A stretch of 44,535 nucleotides of DNA, taken from positions 1 to 44,535 of the forward strand of contig JAPLCL010000074.1 in the NCBI GenBank assembly GCA_026392265.1. The letters run 5' to 3'. This document shows, piece after piece, positions 1-7,745 of this stretch. The DNA is from Actinomycetota bacterium. GTDB lineage: Bacteria; Actinomycetota; Thermoleophilia; UBA2241. The first letter of the stretch is position 1. Every line of letters begins with the position of its first letter. Position numbers and translations under genes: made by a program. A model generated the notes under the pieces. That model made no database searches and was not told where the DNA came from. It saw only the letters and a program-made list of their open reading frames with translations.

Positions 1-1
1 C

Positions 2-706
2 AATCTCGCCAAATACGTGCGCTTCATCCTCATCACGCTGGTCGCTTTCGTGGCCACCTTCCTCGGGGCGAGCATCTTCAACATCGCCGCCGGCGAGCCG
101 TTCACCCCCGTGCAGATCCTGTGGATCAACTTCCTCATCGACATGCCGCTGGGCATCGCCCTGGGGTTCGACAAGGAGACGCCGGGGCTGATGCTGCGCC
201 GGCCCCGGCCGCGTAACGCGTCGATCCTCACGGGCAGCGTGCTGGTCAGCTCGGGCCTGGTGGGCCTGTACATGGCTGTGGTCCTGCTGGGGCTGATCGC
301 CTACGGCAAGCAGCAGTACGGAAACGTGAACAGCGGCGTGTCCATGGCCATCACTTCGTTCCTGTTCTTCCGCATCGTCGGCACCTTCCAGAGCCGCAGC
401 ACGACCGGCACCACGTTCAAGGTCGCCACCTTCGACTGCAAGCAGATCAACTACATCGTCATCGGTGAGGTGGTGCTGTCGCTGCTGGTCACGCAGTGGG
501 ACGTCCTGCGCGCGCTGCTGGGGACCGTGGCGCTGACGGAGCACCAGTGGTGGCTGTCCTTCGCGCCGGCGCTGACACTCCTGTTCCTGTGGGAGATCGG
601 CAAGTTCATCGCGCGCCGCGTGAGCAAGGATGCGGACGCACAGGAGGCGGCGCCCGCGGCGCCGAGCACCCACGTGAATGCGCCTGATCCCACCCACGAT
701 CCCTGA
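2..706 (+). CDS. Cation-transporting P-type ATPase, C-terminal part
   Basis: This is the carboxy-terminal part of a P-type ATPase that pumps cations (Ca2+/Mg2+/Na+ type) across the membrane. The frame is open from base 2, so the gene begins upstream of the window; the GTG at 17 is only an internal codon. Visible are the NLAKYVRF segment that leads into transmembrane helix 5, the GEPFTPVQILWINFLIDM helix typical of the Cation_ATPase_C domain, the following DKETPGLMLRRPRPR loop, and further hydrophobic helices up to about residue 200. The end is a charged, Ala/Pro-rich tail. The phosphorylation (DKTGT) and nucleotide-binding domains lie outside. The exact ion cannot be decided from this part. 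A long inverted repeat follows the stop. Confidence 0.9.
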   Translation, partial: NLAKYVRFILITLVAFVATFLGASIFNIAAGEPFTPVQILWINFLIDMPLGIALGFDKETPGLMLRRPRPRNASILTGSVLVSSGLVGLYMAVVLLGLIAYGKQQYGNVNSGVSMAITSFLFFRIVGTFQSRSTTGTTFKVATFDCKQINYIVIGEVVLSLLVTQWDVLRALLGTVALTEHQWWLSFAPALTLLFLWEIGKFIARRVSKDADAQEAAPAAPSTHVNAPDPTHDP

Positions 707-722
707 AGGCACGAGGAGTGAC

Positions 723-752
723 GGCGAGCGCGTCGCGTTCGACGCGCTCGCC
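723..752. terminator. Perfect 13-bp stem hairpin after the ATPase gene
   Basis: Two perfectly complementary 13-base arms (723-735 and 740-752) flank the loop CGTT, 17 bases after the ATPase stop. No U-tract follows, so this would be a non-canonical terminator or an mRNA-stabilising structure. The rest of the gap to 850 shows nothing else clear. Confidence 0.5.
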
Positions 753-850
753 GCCGCACCCCCAACGCCGGCGCCCTTGCAGGCGTCGTCCGACGGGGTA
801 CCCTTTGAAGCGACGGCTTGGCACGCAGAGACCAACACGGGGAGGGGACC

Positions 851-1921
851 ATGGATACCGTCATCCGCCACTCACATTGCCGGCGCAACCCAGGTAGTAG
901 ACGGCTGAGCGGCAAGCTCATTCTGTTGCTGGCCGCCGGGCTGGCGTTTCTCATGCTGTGCCCGGCGCTCGCCGGCGCCGGCGGCCCGCCGCAGCACCGC
1001 GGGGTCGACGCCTGGCTCAACGGCGTCGACGTCGTCGGCGACTGGGGGTGGTCGGTCGGCTCGAGCGGCCTGATCGTGCACTGGTCGCGCGATGGCGGCA
1101 CCAGGGAGGTCTGGAGCCTGGGCGTCAGTGACGACATCCAGGCCATCGACATGGCCACTGCCAAGGTCGGCTACGTGGTGACGGCAGGCAAGGGATCGTC
1201 CAAGGCCGTAGTGTTCAAGACCACCGACGGCGGGCGCCACTGGTCGCGCAAGCTGACGGCCGCGGTCGACGTGCTGGCGGCGGTCAAGTTCAGGACCCCG
1301 AGTCTCGGCTGGGTCGCCGGCCGCGGCGGCACCGTCCTCAAGACCACGAACGGCGGCAAGACCTGGGCCAAGCAGCAGACGAAGACCACCGAGACGCTGT
1401 ACTCGCTCAGCTTTCCCAGCGCCAAGGTCGGCTACGCTGTCGGCTCGGGCGGCGCCATCCTCAAGACCGTCAACGCGGGGAAGACGTGGAGCAAGCAGGC
1501 CGGCGGGACCACTGAAGCCCTGTACGGAGTCGATTTCGTGGGCACCACGATCGGCTGGGCCGTGGGCGGCGATGCGGTGGGCGTCTGCCTCAACACCATC
1601 GATGGCGGCAAGACCTGGAACCCGCAGGGCAGTGACTTGCCTCCGCTGGCGGCGGTCGACTTCGCCGACGCCACCACGGGGTGGGTGCTCGGCAACGAGG
1701 GCGCGTGGCCCAACGTCTACGGTAAGGTCATCAAGGTCACCGCTGGCGGAGGCACGTGGACCGATCAGAGCGCGACGGTGGATCCCTCACCGCCGGACTA
1801 CGGATTGATCGCCCTCAAGGTCGTCGACCCGCAGCACGCCTACGCGGAGGGCGAGAGCGAGGCGAGCCTGTACACCGACGACGGGGTGCTCTGGCATCTG
1901 GCGCACACTGCCACTCCTTGA
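851..1921 (+). CDS. Secreted YCF48/BNR-type beta-propeller protein
   Basis: This is an exported protein built of repeats resembling photosystem-II assembly factor YCF48 and BNR/sialidase propellers. The ATG at 851 is preferred over a TTG at 818 because GGGGAGGGG lies just upstream. An Arg-rich start and a hydrophobic helix (about residues 20-40, ending ALAGAGG) form a signal peptide. At least five repeats of about 42 residues follow, each with a KTTDGG/KTTNGG/NTIDGGKTW turn and a following VGYAVGSGG or LGWVAGRGG strand, which is the YCF48 signature. In non-phototrophs such proteins are usually cell-surface proteins of unknown role. No catalytic residues are recognisable. Two other exported propeller genes lie nearby (4704 and 6331), suggesting a shared envelope function. 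Confidence 0.8.
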   Translation: MDTVIRHSHCRRNPGSRRLSGKLILLLAAGLAFLMLCPALAGAGGPPQHRGVDAWLNGVDVVGDWGWSVGSSGLIVHWSRDGGTREVWSLGVSDDIQAIDMATAKVGYVVTAGKGSSKAVVFKTTDGGRHWSRKLTAAVDVLAAVKFRTPSLGWVAGRGGTVLKTTNGGKTWAKQQTKTTETLYSLSFPSAKVGYAVGSGGAILKTVNAGKTWSKQAGGTTEALYGVDFVGTTIGWAVGGDAVGVCLNTIDGGKTWNPQGSDLPPLAAVDFADATTGWVLGNEGAWPNVYGKVIKVTAGGGTWTDQSATVDPSPPDYGLIALKVVDPQHAYAEGESEASLYTDDGVLWHLAHTATP

Positions 1922-1974
1922 TCCGGCGCCTCGTTGCGTGTTCGCCGCCGGCCGCACCGGGGTAGACCGCAGGC

Positions 1975-2424
1975 ATGGATTACTCGGCCGAGACCTTCGG
2001 GATGCTGCGCGCGCTGTTCGCGCGCCAGCGCCTCGGGGTGCTGGCCACGCACGGACCTGAGCACCCCTACGCCAGTCTCGTGGCGGTGCGCGCCGACGAC
2101 GACCTGCGTCACCTCTACTTCAGCACCACACGGGCGACGCGCAAGTTCCAGTTTCTGAGCGCGGAGCCGCAGGTTGCCATGCTCGTGGACAGCCGCTCAG
2201 ACGACGACCTCGACTTTCACGGCGCCGTGGCCGCCACGGCGGTCGGCGCGGTGCGAGAGCTCGAAGGTGACGAGCGCGCGCTGCAGCTTGCGGCCTTCTT
2301 GACGCGGCACCCGCACCTGCGCCCGTTCGCGAGCGCGCCGTCGAGCGCGCTGGTCGAGCTCGAGGTCGACACGTACTACATCGTGAGCCGCTTTCAGAAC
2401 GTCACCGAACTGCACATGAGGTAG
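1975..2424 (+). CDS. Pyridoxamine 5'-phosphate oxidase-like FMN-binding protein
   Basis: A 149-residue single-domain protein of the PNPOx-like split-barrel flavin-binding superfamily. The opening LRALFARQRLGVLATHG..PYASLVAV and the later LYFSTTRATRKFQFLSAEPQVAMLVDSR follow the strand pattern of this fold, and the TRATRKFQ segment is where FMN phosphate contacts usually lie. Members reduce or bind flavin, F420 or heme, and many have no known substrate. The gene ends with TAG, and the next gene starts with GTG four bases later, so the two are almost certainly co-transcribed and translationally coupled. The partner is a PEP-synthase-like phosphotransferase. Superfamily placement is solid; the cofactor and substrate are unknown. 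Confidence 0.8.
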   Translation: MDYSAETFGMLRALFARQRLGVLATHGPEHPYASLVAVRADDDLRHLYFSTTRATRKFQFLSAEPQVAMLVDSRSDDDLDFHGAVAATAVGAVRELEGDERALQLAAFLTRHPHLRPFASAPSSALVELEVDTYYIVSRFQNVTELHMR

Positions 2425-2428
2425 CGCG

Positions 2429-4609
2429 GTGACGGGCCCGGCCTACGTCATCCCCGACGCGGATATCGGCGAGCGCTTGGCGGCGCGCGTCGGCGGCAAG
2501 GCGCTCGCTCTGGCGCGTATGGCGCGCGCCGGCATCGCCGTACCGTCGTTCGTGGCCGTCACCACCGATGCGTACGCGGCGTACCTCGACGAGACCGGGT
2601 TGCGCGTGCGCATCCTCTTCGAGCTCGAGCGCAAGGATTTCACCGAGATGCGCTGGGAGGAGCTGTGGGACGCGGCCCTGCGCATCCGCAACCTGTTTCT
2701 CACCACGCCGCTGCCGGAGGAGCTGCGCGCGGCGCTGGCGCACTCGCTGGCCGCGCACTTCGCCGAGGTGGCCACCGTGGTGCGCTCCTCGGCGCCCGGC
2801 GAGGACTCCGCAGGCGCCTCGTTCGCCGGTCTGCACGAGTCGTACGTGAACGTGCGCGGCGTCGACGCCATCCTCGAGCACGTCAAGCTCGTGTGGGCCT
2901 CGCTCTGGTCCGATGCGGCGCTACTCTACCGGCGCGAGCTGGGGCTCGACCCCAGGCGCAGCGTCATGGCGGTGGTGGTGCAGGAGATCGTCGCCGGGGA
3001 GCGCTCGGGCGTGGCCTTCAGCTGCCATCCCGACGACGACCGGCGGGCCCTGGTCGAGGCCGTGCACGGCCTGAACCAGGGCCTCGTGGACGGCGTCGTC
3101 GAACCCGACCGCTGGACGCTCGATCGCCGCGACGGTGCGGTGCTCGAGCACCATCAGGCGGAGCGTCGCGAGATGATGTCGGCGGCGGCTGACGGTGTGC
3201 GCCTCGTGCCCTTGTCCGGCGAGCGCCGCGACGTAGCTCCGCTGGCGGCCGATGAGGTGCCGCTGGTGTACGGCCTGGCGCGGCGCGCCGAGGGGCACTT
3301 CGAGGCGCCGCAGGACGTGGAGTGGACGCTGCGCCGCGACGAGCTCTACGCGCTGCAATCGCGCCCGATCACCACGCTGGCCGGCGCGGCCGGCGACGGG
3401 CGTGCCGCGTACTTGAGCCTGACGCGCAGCTTCGACAGTCTGCAGGGCCTGCGGAGGCGCATCGAGGATGAGGACATCCCGGCGCTGGTGGCCGCGGCCG
3501 ACCGCCTGGCGGGCACACCGCTTGGGAGCCTTGACGACGCCGGCCTGCGCGCGGCCATGCAGGAGCGCAAGTTCGCCCACGACCGGGGCGTCGACACCTA
3601 CGTCGCCGAATTCATCCCCTTCGCCCACGGCGCCCGCCTCTTCGGCAGCGCCTACAACGACGTGCTGCACCCCGAGGACCCCTACGAGTTCACCGACCTG
3701 CTCACGGCGACGCCCATGCTCAGCCTGCGCCGCAACGCCGCGCTGGCGCGGGTGGCAGCCTGTCTGCGCGACGGCGACCACGCGGCCGCTGAGCGCGCGC
3801 TCAGCGAGTACCTCGCCGAGTTCGGCGACGTCGGCGGCGTCGGTGGTGGCGGTGGCGAACAGGCCGCCGACGTTCGCTCCCGCGAGGAGGTGCTGGGCGT
3901 CGCCCGCCGGCTCGCCGCGCGTCCCGTGGGCCGCGCGCCGGTGCGTCCCGACCCGGCGGAGCGCGCGCAGCGCTTCATCGAGGCGTATCCCGAGGCGGAG
4001 CGGGAGCGCGCCGCCGAGCTGCTCGAGCTGGGTCGCGCCAGCTGGCGCCTGCGCGACGACGACAACCTGTACCTCGGCCGCCTCGAGCGACTGCTCACGG
4101 AGGCGCTGGACGAGGCGGGCCGCCGCGGACTGGATGTCGACGAAGACCTGCGGCCGCGCGCGGTCACGCTGCCGTCGCCGCTGGGCGTGGTGCCTCCGGA
4201 TGTCGGGCAGGCCGGGCAGGTCGGGCAGGCCGGGCAGGCTGCGCCCGCCGGCCCCCCGTCGGCCGATCCTGCCGGCGTGCGCCGCCAGGCGCGTCAGATC
4301 GTCGGGCAGCCCGCAGGCCCGGGCCTCGCCGTCGGGATCGCGCACGTCGTCGCGGGCCGGGACGACCTGGCGGCGTTCGCCGACGGCGAGATCCTCGTCT
4401 GCGACGCTATCGCGCCCGAGATGACCTACATCGTGCCGCTGGCCGCGGGCATCGTGGAACGCCGTGGCGGCATGCTGATCCACGGCGCCATCATCGCCCG
4501 CGAGTACGGCCTGCCCTGCGTGACCGGCGTGCCGCTGGCCACCGAGCTCATCCGCACCGGCGACCGCCTCACCGTCGACGGCTATCTCGGCATCGTCGTC
4601 ATCGGCTGA
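2429..4609 (+). CDS. PEP synthase-like / rifampicin phosphotransferase-like enzyme
   Basis: A 726-residue member of the PEP-utilising dikinase family. The GTG start is set by GAGG at 2418-2421, which overlaps the end of the previous gene. Residues about 1-320 form the ATP-grasp PEP/pyruvate-binding domain (KALALARMARAGIAVP, VVRSSAPGEDSAGASFAG, VVVQEIVAGERSGVAFS). Residues about 330-590 are a helical middle region, followed by a low-complexity GQ-rich linker (about 590-605). The end is the swivelling phosphohistidine domain with GGMLIHGAIIAREYGLPC, the catalytic His being near residue 685. The C-terminal TIM barrel of true PEP synthases and PPDKs is absent. This ATP-grasp/middle/His order matches rifampicin phosphotransferases, so an ATP-driven phosphotransfer to a small molecule is likelier than PEP synthesis. 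The acceptor is unknown. Confidence 0.8.
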   Translation: MTGPAYVIPDADIGERLAARVGGKALALARMARAGIAVPSFVAVTTDAYAAYLDETGLRVRILFELERKDFTEMRWEELWDAALRIRNLFLTTPLPEELRAALAHSLAAHFAEVATVVRSSAPGEDSAGASFAGLHESYVNVRGVDAILEHVKLVWASLWSDAALLYRRELGLDPRRSVMAVVVQEIVAGERSGVAFSCHPDDDRRALVEAVHGLNQGLVDGVVEPDRWTLDRRDGAVLEHHQAERREMMSAAADGVRLVPLSGERRDVAPLAADEVPLVYGLARRAEGHFEAPQDVEWTLRRDELYALQSRPITTLAGAAGDGRAAYLSLTRSFDSLQGLRRRIEDEDIPALVAAADRLAGTPLGSLDDAGLRAAMQERKFAHDRGVDTYVAEFIPFAHGARLFGSAYNDVLHPEDPYEFTDLLTATPMLSLRRNAALARVAACLRDGDHAAAERALSEYLAEFGDVGGVGGGGGEQAADVRSREEVLGVARRLAARPVGRAPVRPDPAERAQRFIEAYPEAERERAAELLELGRASWRLRDDDNLYLGRLERLLTEALDEAGRRGLDVDEDLRPRAVTLPSPLGVVPPDVGQAGQVGQAGQAAPAGPPSADPAGVRRQARQIVGQPAGPGLAVGIAHVVAGRDDLAAFADGEILVCDAIAPEMTYIVPLAAGIVERRGGMLIHGAIIAREYGLPCVTGVPLATELIRTGDRLTVDGYLGIVVIG
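4205..4240 (+). repeat. In-gene tandem repeat of 9 bases (GGGCAGGYC)
   Basis: Four near-identical 9-base units inside the PEP-utilising enzyme gene encode GQA/GQV repeats. They form a flexible linker just before the phosphohistidine domain. Copy number is prone to slippage. Confidence 0.75.
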
Positions 4610-4636
4610 GGAGCGGGGCCTCGACGCCGAGACCCC

Positions 4637-4665
4637 TTGCCTCGGGTACGCCGCACGCCTAGAGT
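4637..4665 (+). promoter_or_regulatory. Candidate housekeeping promoter for the NHL-repeat gene
   Basis: TTGCCT (4637-4642) and TAGAGT (4660-4665) are separated by 17 bases, each matching four of six consensus positions, about 38 bases before the ATG at 4704. It is placed by eye only. Confidence 0.4.
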
Positions 4666-4680
4666 CGTACCCACGTGCAT

Positions 4681-4741
4681 GCAGCGTCTTTGGGGAGGCG
4701 GTCATGACAGTGCCCGGGATCTCGGCAACTCGGCGTGGCGC
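4681..4741 (+). repeat. Duplicated gene-start segment, copy 1
   Basis: This segment covers the ribosome binding site, start codon and first codons of the NHL-repeat gene. It closely matches 6308-6366 in front of and inside the YVTN lipoprotein gene: GCAGCGTC, then GGGGAGGCGGTCATGA, then GGCA.CTCGGC.TGGC, with the ATG 23 bases into each copy. Confidence 0.65.
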
Positions 4742-6290
4742 CCTCGGCGCCGCCCTCTCGCTCCTGCTCTTGCCACTTGCGCTTTTCGCCCTGCCATCCG
4801 CCGCCATCGCAGCGCCCTGCGCGGCGGTCTCGCTCGGCGTTCCCGCGCCGGCCGCGCACGCCAACACGCCTCCATCGCTCGGCGTGTGGGGCACCAAAGG
4901 CTCCGGCCCGATGCAGTTCCAAGGGCCGACGGGCATCGACGTCGGCCCCGAAGGGGTGTACGTCGCCGACCAGGGCAACAGCCGCGTGCAGGTGTTCACC
5001 GAGAATGGCGACTTCGTCAGGGAGATCGGCAAGCACGGCGACGCCAAGGGCGAGTTTCTGTCCATCACCCGCATCCACGTCAACGGCGGCGGTGACCTGT
5101 ACATCTCCGAGGACAACGGACGCATCCAGAAGATCTTCGAAGACGGCCACGTGCACCTGTACGAAGGGAGCGGCGCCGGGGACGGGGTCTTTGACGGCGC
5201 CTGCGGGATCACGGTCGACTATGCGAGCGGTCTGATATACGTCGTCGACACAAAGAACTGCCGGGTGCAGAAGCTCGATCAGTTCGGCGCCTTCAGGGGC
5301 GCATTTGGCACGAAAGGCAGCGCAGAGGGCCAGTTCGAAAGCCCTACCGGGATCGCCGGGACGTACGGGGTCTTCTACGTGGTCGATTCCGGCAACTCGC
5401 GCATCCAGGAGATGTCGGACGACGGCGCCGTGCGCCGCGTGATAGGCAGGCCGGGCGATGGGGCCGGGGAGCTCAACGAACCGATGGGCGTGGCCCTCGA
5501 CCGGGACGGCAACGTGTACGTCGCCGACACGGGCCACGACCGCGTCGTGGTGTTCGACAATTCCGGCGACTTCGTCACCCAATGGCAGGTGACCGGCGGC
5601 TCCAGCGCCGAAGGCAGGTGCGTGGCCGACATCGCCGTCGATGGAGATGGCAACGTGTACGTCATCGACACCGTGCAGACTTACGTGCAGAAGTTCGGCC
5701 CCATCTCGAAGAGCACCGATGGGACCCCGCCGACCACCAAGGTCCACAACGCCGACGACGAATGGCATCGAACGGAGGTGAAGCTCACCTTCACGGCGAC
5801 CGACGTCGGTGGCTCGGGGGTGGACTTCACCGAGTACACGATCGGCGGCGGAGGTTGGACGCCGGGCCCCGTGGCCATCGTGCCCGCCCCCGCCGAAAAG
5901 CACCAGGGGGATGGGCCGATCAAAGTGCGGTTCCGCTCGGTCGACCGCGCGGGCAACGTGGAGCGCTACAAGAGCGTGACGGTGCTCATCGACACCGAGG
6001 CGCCCGTGGTGGAGGTCCATCGCTCAAGCGTGACCAAGGGCCGGCGGGCGAGCGTCCGTTTCTCGGCGAGCGATCGGCTCAGCCCCCAGCTCATGGTGAT
6101 CGGGACGGTGGAGACCAAATCCCACGACGTGCTGCACACCGCGCAGTCGGAATGGTTCAAACCGAAAGGCCTCAATGGCTGGAGCTTCATCGCCAGGTTC
6201 CGGAAGGGCTACTATCTAGCGACGATCACGGCCTACGATCGCGCCGGCAACATCAGCGCGACGGAACAGAACTGGTTGGTCGTCAACTGA
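4704..6290 (+). CDS. Exported NHL-repeat protein with C-terminal Ig-like domain
   Basis: A 528-residue exported protein. The start is fixed by GGGGAGGCGGTC before the ATG. An Arg-containing N-terminus and a long hydrophobic run end near AIAAP (about residue 36), giving a signal peptide. Residues about 55-335 hold six or seven NHL repeats, recognisable by FQGPTGIDVGPEG.VYVADQGNSRVQVF, then FESPTGIAG..YVVDSGNSRIQ and LNEPMGVALDRDGNVYVADTGHDRVVVF. These form a six-bladed propeller. From about residue 340 (DGTPPTTKV) there are two Ig/cadherin-like modules with DRAGNVERYKSV and YDRAGNIS motifs, often found in actinobacterial surface proteins. The role is probably binding at the cell surface; the ligand is unknown. 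The start region is duplicated in the next gene. Confidence 0.85.
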   Translation: MTVPGISATRRGALGAALSLLLLPLALFALPSAAIAAPCAAVSLGVPAPAAHANTPPSLGVWGTKGSGPMQFQGPTGIDVGPEGVYVADQGNSRVQVFTENGDFVREIGKHGDAKGEFLSITRIHVNGGGDLYISEDNGRIQKIFEDGHVHLYEGSGAGDGVFDGACGITVDYASGLIYVVDTKNCRVQKLDQFGAFRGAFGTKGSAEGQFESPTGIAGTYGVFYVVDSGNSRIQEMSDDGAVRRVIGRPGDGAGELNEPMGVALDRDGNVYVADTGHDRVVVFDNSGDFVTQWQVTGGSSAEGRCVADIAVDGDGNVYVIDTVQTYVQKFGPISKSTDGTPPTTKVHNADDEWHRTEVKLTFTATDVGGSGVDFTEYTIGGGGWTPGPVAIVPAPAEKHQGDGPIKVRFRSVDRAGNVERYKSVTVLIDTEAPVVEVHRSSVTKGRRASVRFSASDRLSPQLMVIGTVETKSHDVLHTAQSEWFKPKGLNGWSFIARFRKGYYLATITAYDRAGNISATEQNWLVVN

Positions 6291-6307
6291 GTCGCAGAAA
6301 CGTACAG

Positions 6308-6366
6308 GCAGCGTCGTGGGGGAGGCGGTCATGAGAGCGCGCAAGAACTGGGCAGCTCGGCTTGGC
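6308..6366 (+). repeat. Duplicated gene-start segment, copy 2
   Basis: The partner of 4681-4741. It includes the ribosome binding site and start of the YVTN lipoprotein gene. The copies match best around the ribosome binding site and again at GGCAGCTCGGCTTGGC, with divergence between, so the duplication is old enough to have drifted. Confidence 0.65.
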
Positions 6367-7716
6367 ATCCGTGTGGCGATGGCGCTTTGCCTGCTTGTGT
6401 CGCTTGCCGGCTGCGGTACCGGCGGCTCAGGCGCGACCGGCGCCGGCCCCACCGCCGATGCACAGAGCCCCGACGGGCTGGTCAGTGAGACTACGGGCGC
6501 CACCTCCTCCTCCACCGCCACGCCCGTGGCCACAGCCGACCGCGCCGAGATCGAACGCCGGCTCGCGCTGCCGCGCTTCACCTACGTGGCCGAGTCCGAA
6601 GGCCAAGGCACCGCGAAGCCCTTCGGCGCTCTGGCCTTCATCGATTCCGAGACCGACACGCTTGCCTTTCGGCCACACATCGGCAGTGATCTCGGGCGCG
6701 TCGCCGTGGCCCCCGACGGCCGGCTCATCTACGTCACCGACGAAGACGAGCCCGTGGTGTGGGTGGTCGACGCCTAGACTCACGAGAAGGTGCGCAGCAT
6801 CCGCCTGCCCGGGGTGAGCCCGCACAAGTCGGGCGCCAAGACCGCCACCGGCAAGTACACGTACGAATCCCTGCTGCCGTGCTCGTCGGCGGTGGCCTGC
6901 ACGCCCGACGGCGCCCTGGTGCTGGTGCTCTCGCAGGCCGGCCTGCAGGTCATCGACACTGCCTCCGCCGAGGTGGTGCGCACGCTGCCCGAACTGCGTA
7001 GTGGTAACGAAGTGGCGGTGAGCTTCGACGGCAAGCATGCTTTCATCGCCACCGTGGACTCCCTGACCCGCGGCAAGCACACCATGCTCGAGTGGGTCAA
7101 GATGTCCATCGCGGGGGTGGGCGGCGGCCTTGCCCTGCTCGACCTCGAGACCTGGCAGGTCGTGAAGCGCGTGAAGTGCGGGGAGGTCGGCGGGATCGCC
7201 GTGGACCCTGACGACAGCCGCATCTTCTGCAGCGACTTCAAGCTCAAGGCGCTGCGTATCGTCGACCCGGTCACGCTGGCCGACATCGCAGTCGTGTCCC
7301 TGAAGTCGGCCAAGGCCCAGTACTTCCAGCCGCGGGGTGTGGGCGTGCTGCCCGACGGCAGCAAGGCCTACGTCGTCTGCGCCGCGGTGATGCCGACCAG
7401 CGGGCAGATGACGTCGGCGGCGACCGCAGGTGCGACCCCCGACTTGTTCTTCTGCGCGGTGGTCAAGACGGAGTCGCAGGAGGTCATCAAGCGCATACCG
7501 CTCGAAGCCTACTGACCGATCTACATCGCCATCCGGTCGGATGGCACCAAGGCGTACCTCTCGGGCGGGCCGATCTGCCACACTGTGGTCATCGACACCG
7601 TCAAGGACGTCGTCCTCGGCGACATCGGCAAGAAGCTGGTGCAGACGGGTGGCGCGGCCGTGCGGCCGTTCTGGTGGTCCACGGCTTGCATGGAGGTGCT
7701 GGGCGAGGGCCAGTGA
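6331..7716 (+). pseudogene. YVTN-type beta-propeller lipoprotein, interrupted by two in-frame stops
   Basis: One reading frame of 462 codons encodes a lipoprotein propeller but contains TAG at codon 149 (6775-6777) and TGA at codon 395 (7513-7515). The start has GGGGGAGGCGGTC upstream. Residues 1-34 are a lipoprotein signal with lipobox LAGC, followed by a Gly/Thr/Ser-rich linker. Propeller blades then read through both stops without losing sense: VAVAPDGRLIYVTDEDEP before the TAG and THEKVRSIRLPG after it, then IRSDGTKAYLSGGP after the TGA. CAG or GAG to TAG, and CGA or TGG to TGA, would each need one base change. It may be a decaying gene, a sequencing error, or subject to read-through. The first intact piece alone could give only a 148-residue truncated lipoprotein. 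Confidence 0.75.
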
Positions 7717-7745
7717 CGCAGGCGTCGAGCTGAGGACCGCGCGGG

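Noticed and set aside
2921..5212. Long minus-strand open frame (763 codons) opposite the PEP-utilising enzyme
   Set aside because: It is opposite a gene with clear family motifs, is rich in Arg/Ala/Gly/Val repeats without any motif, and long antisense frames are expected in DNA this GC-rich. Similar shadows at 9256-11622 and 14985-17585 on the minus strand were rejected for the same reason.
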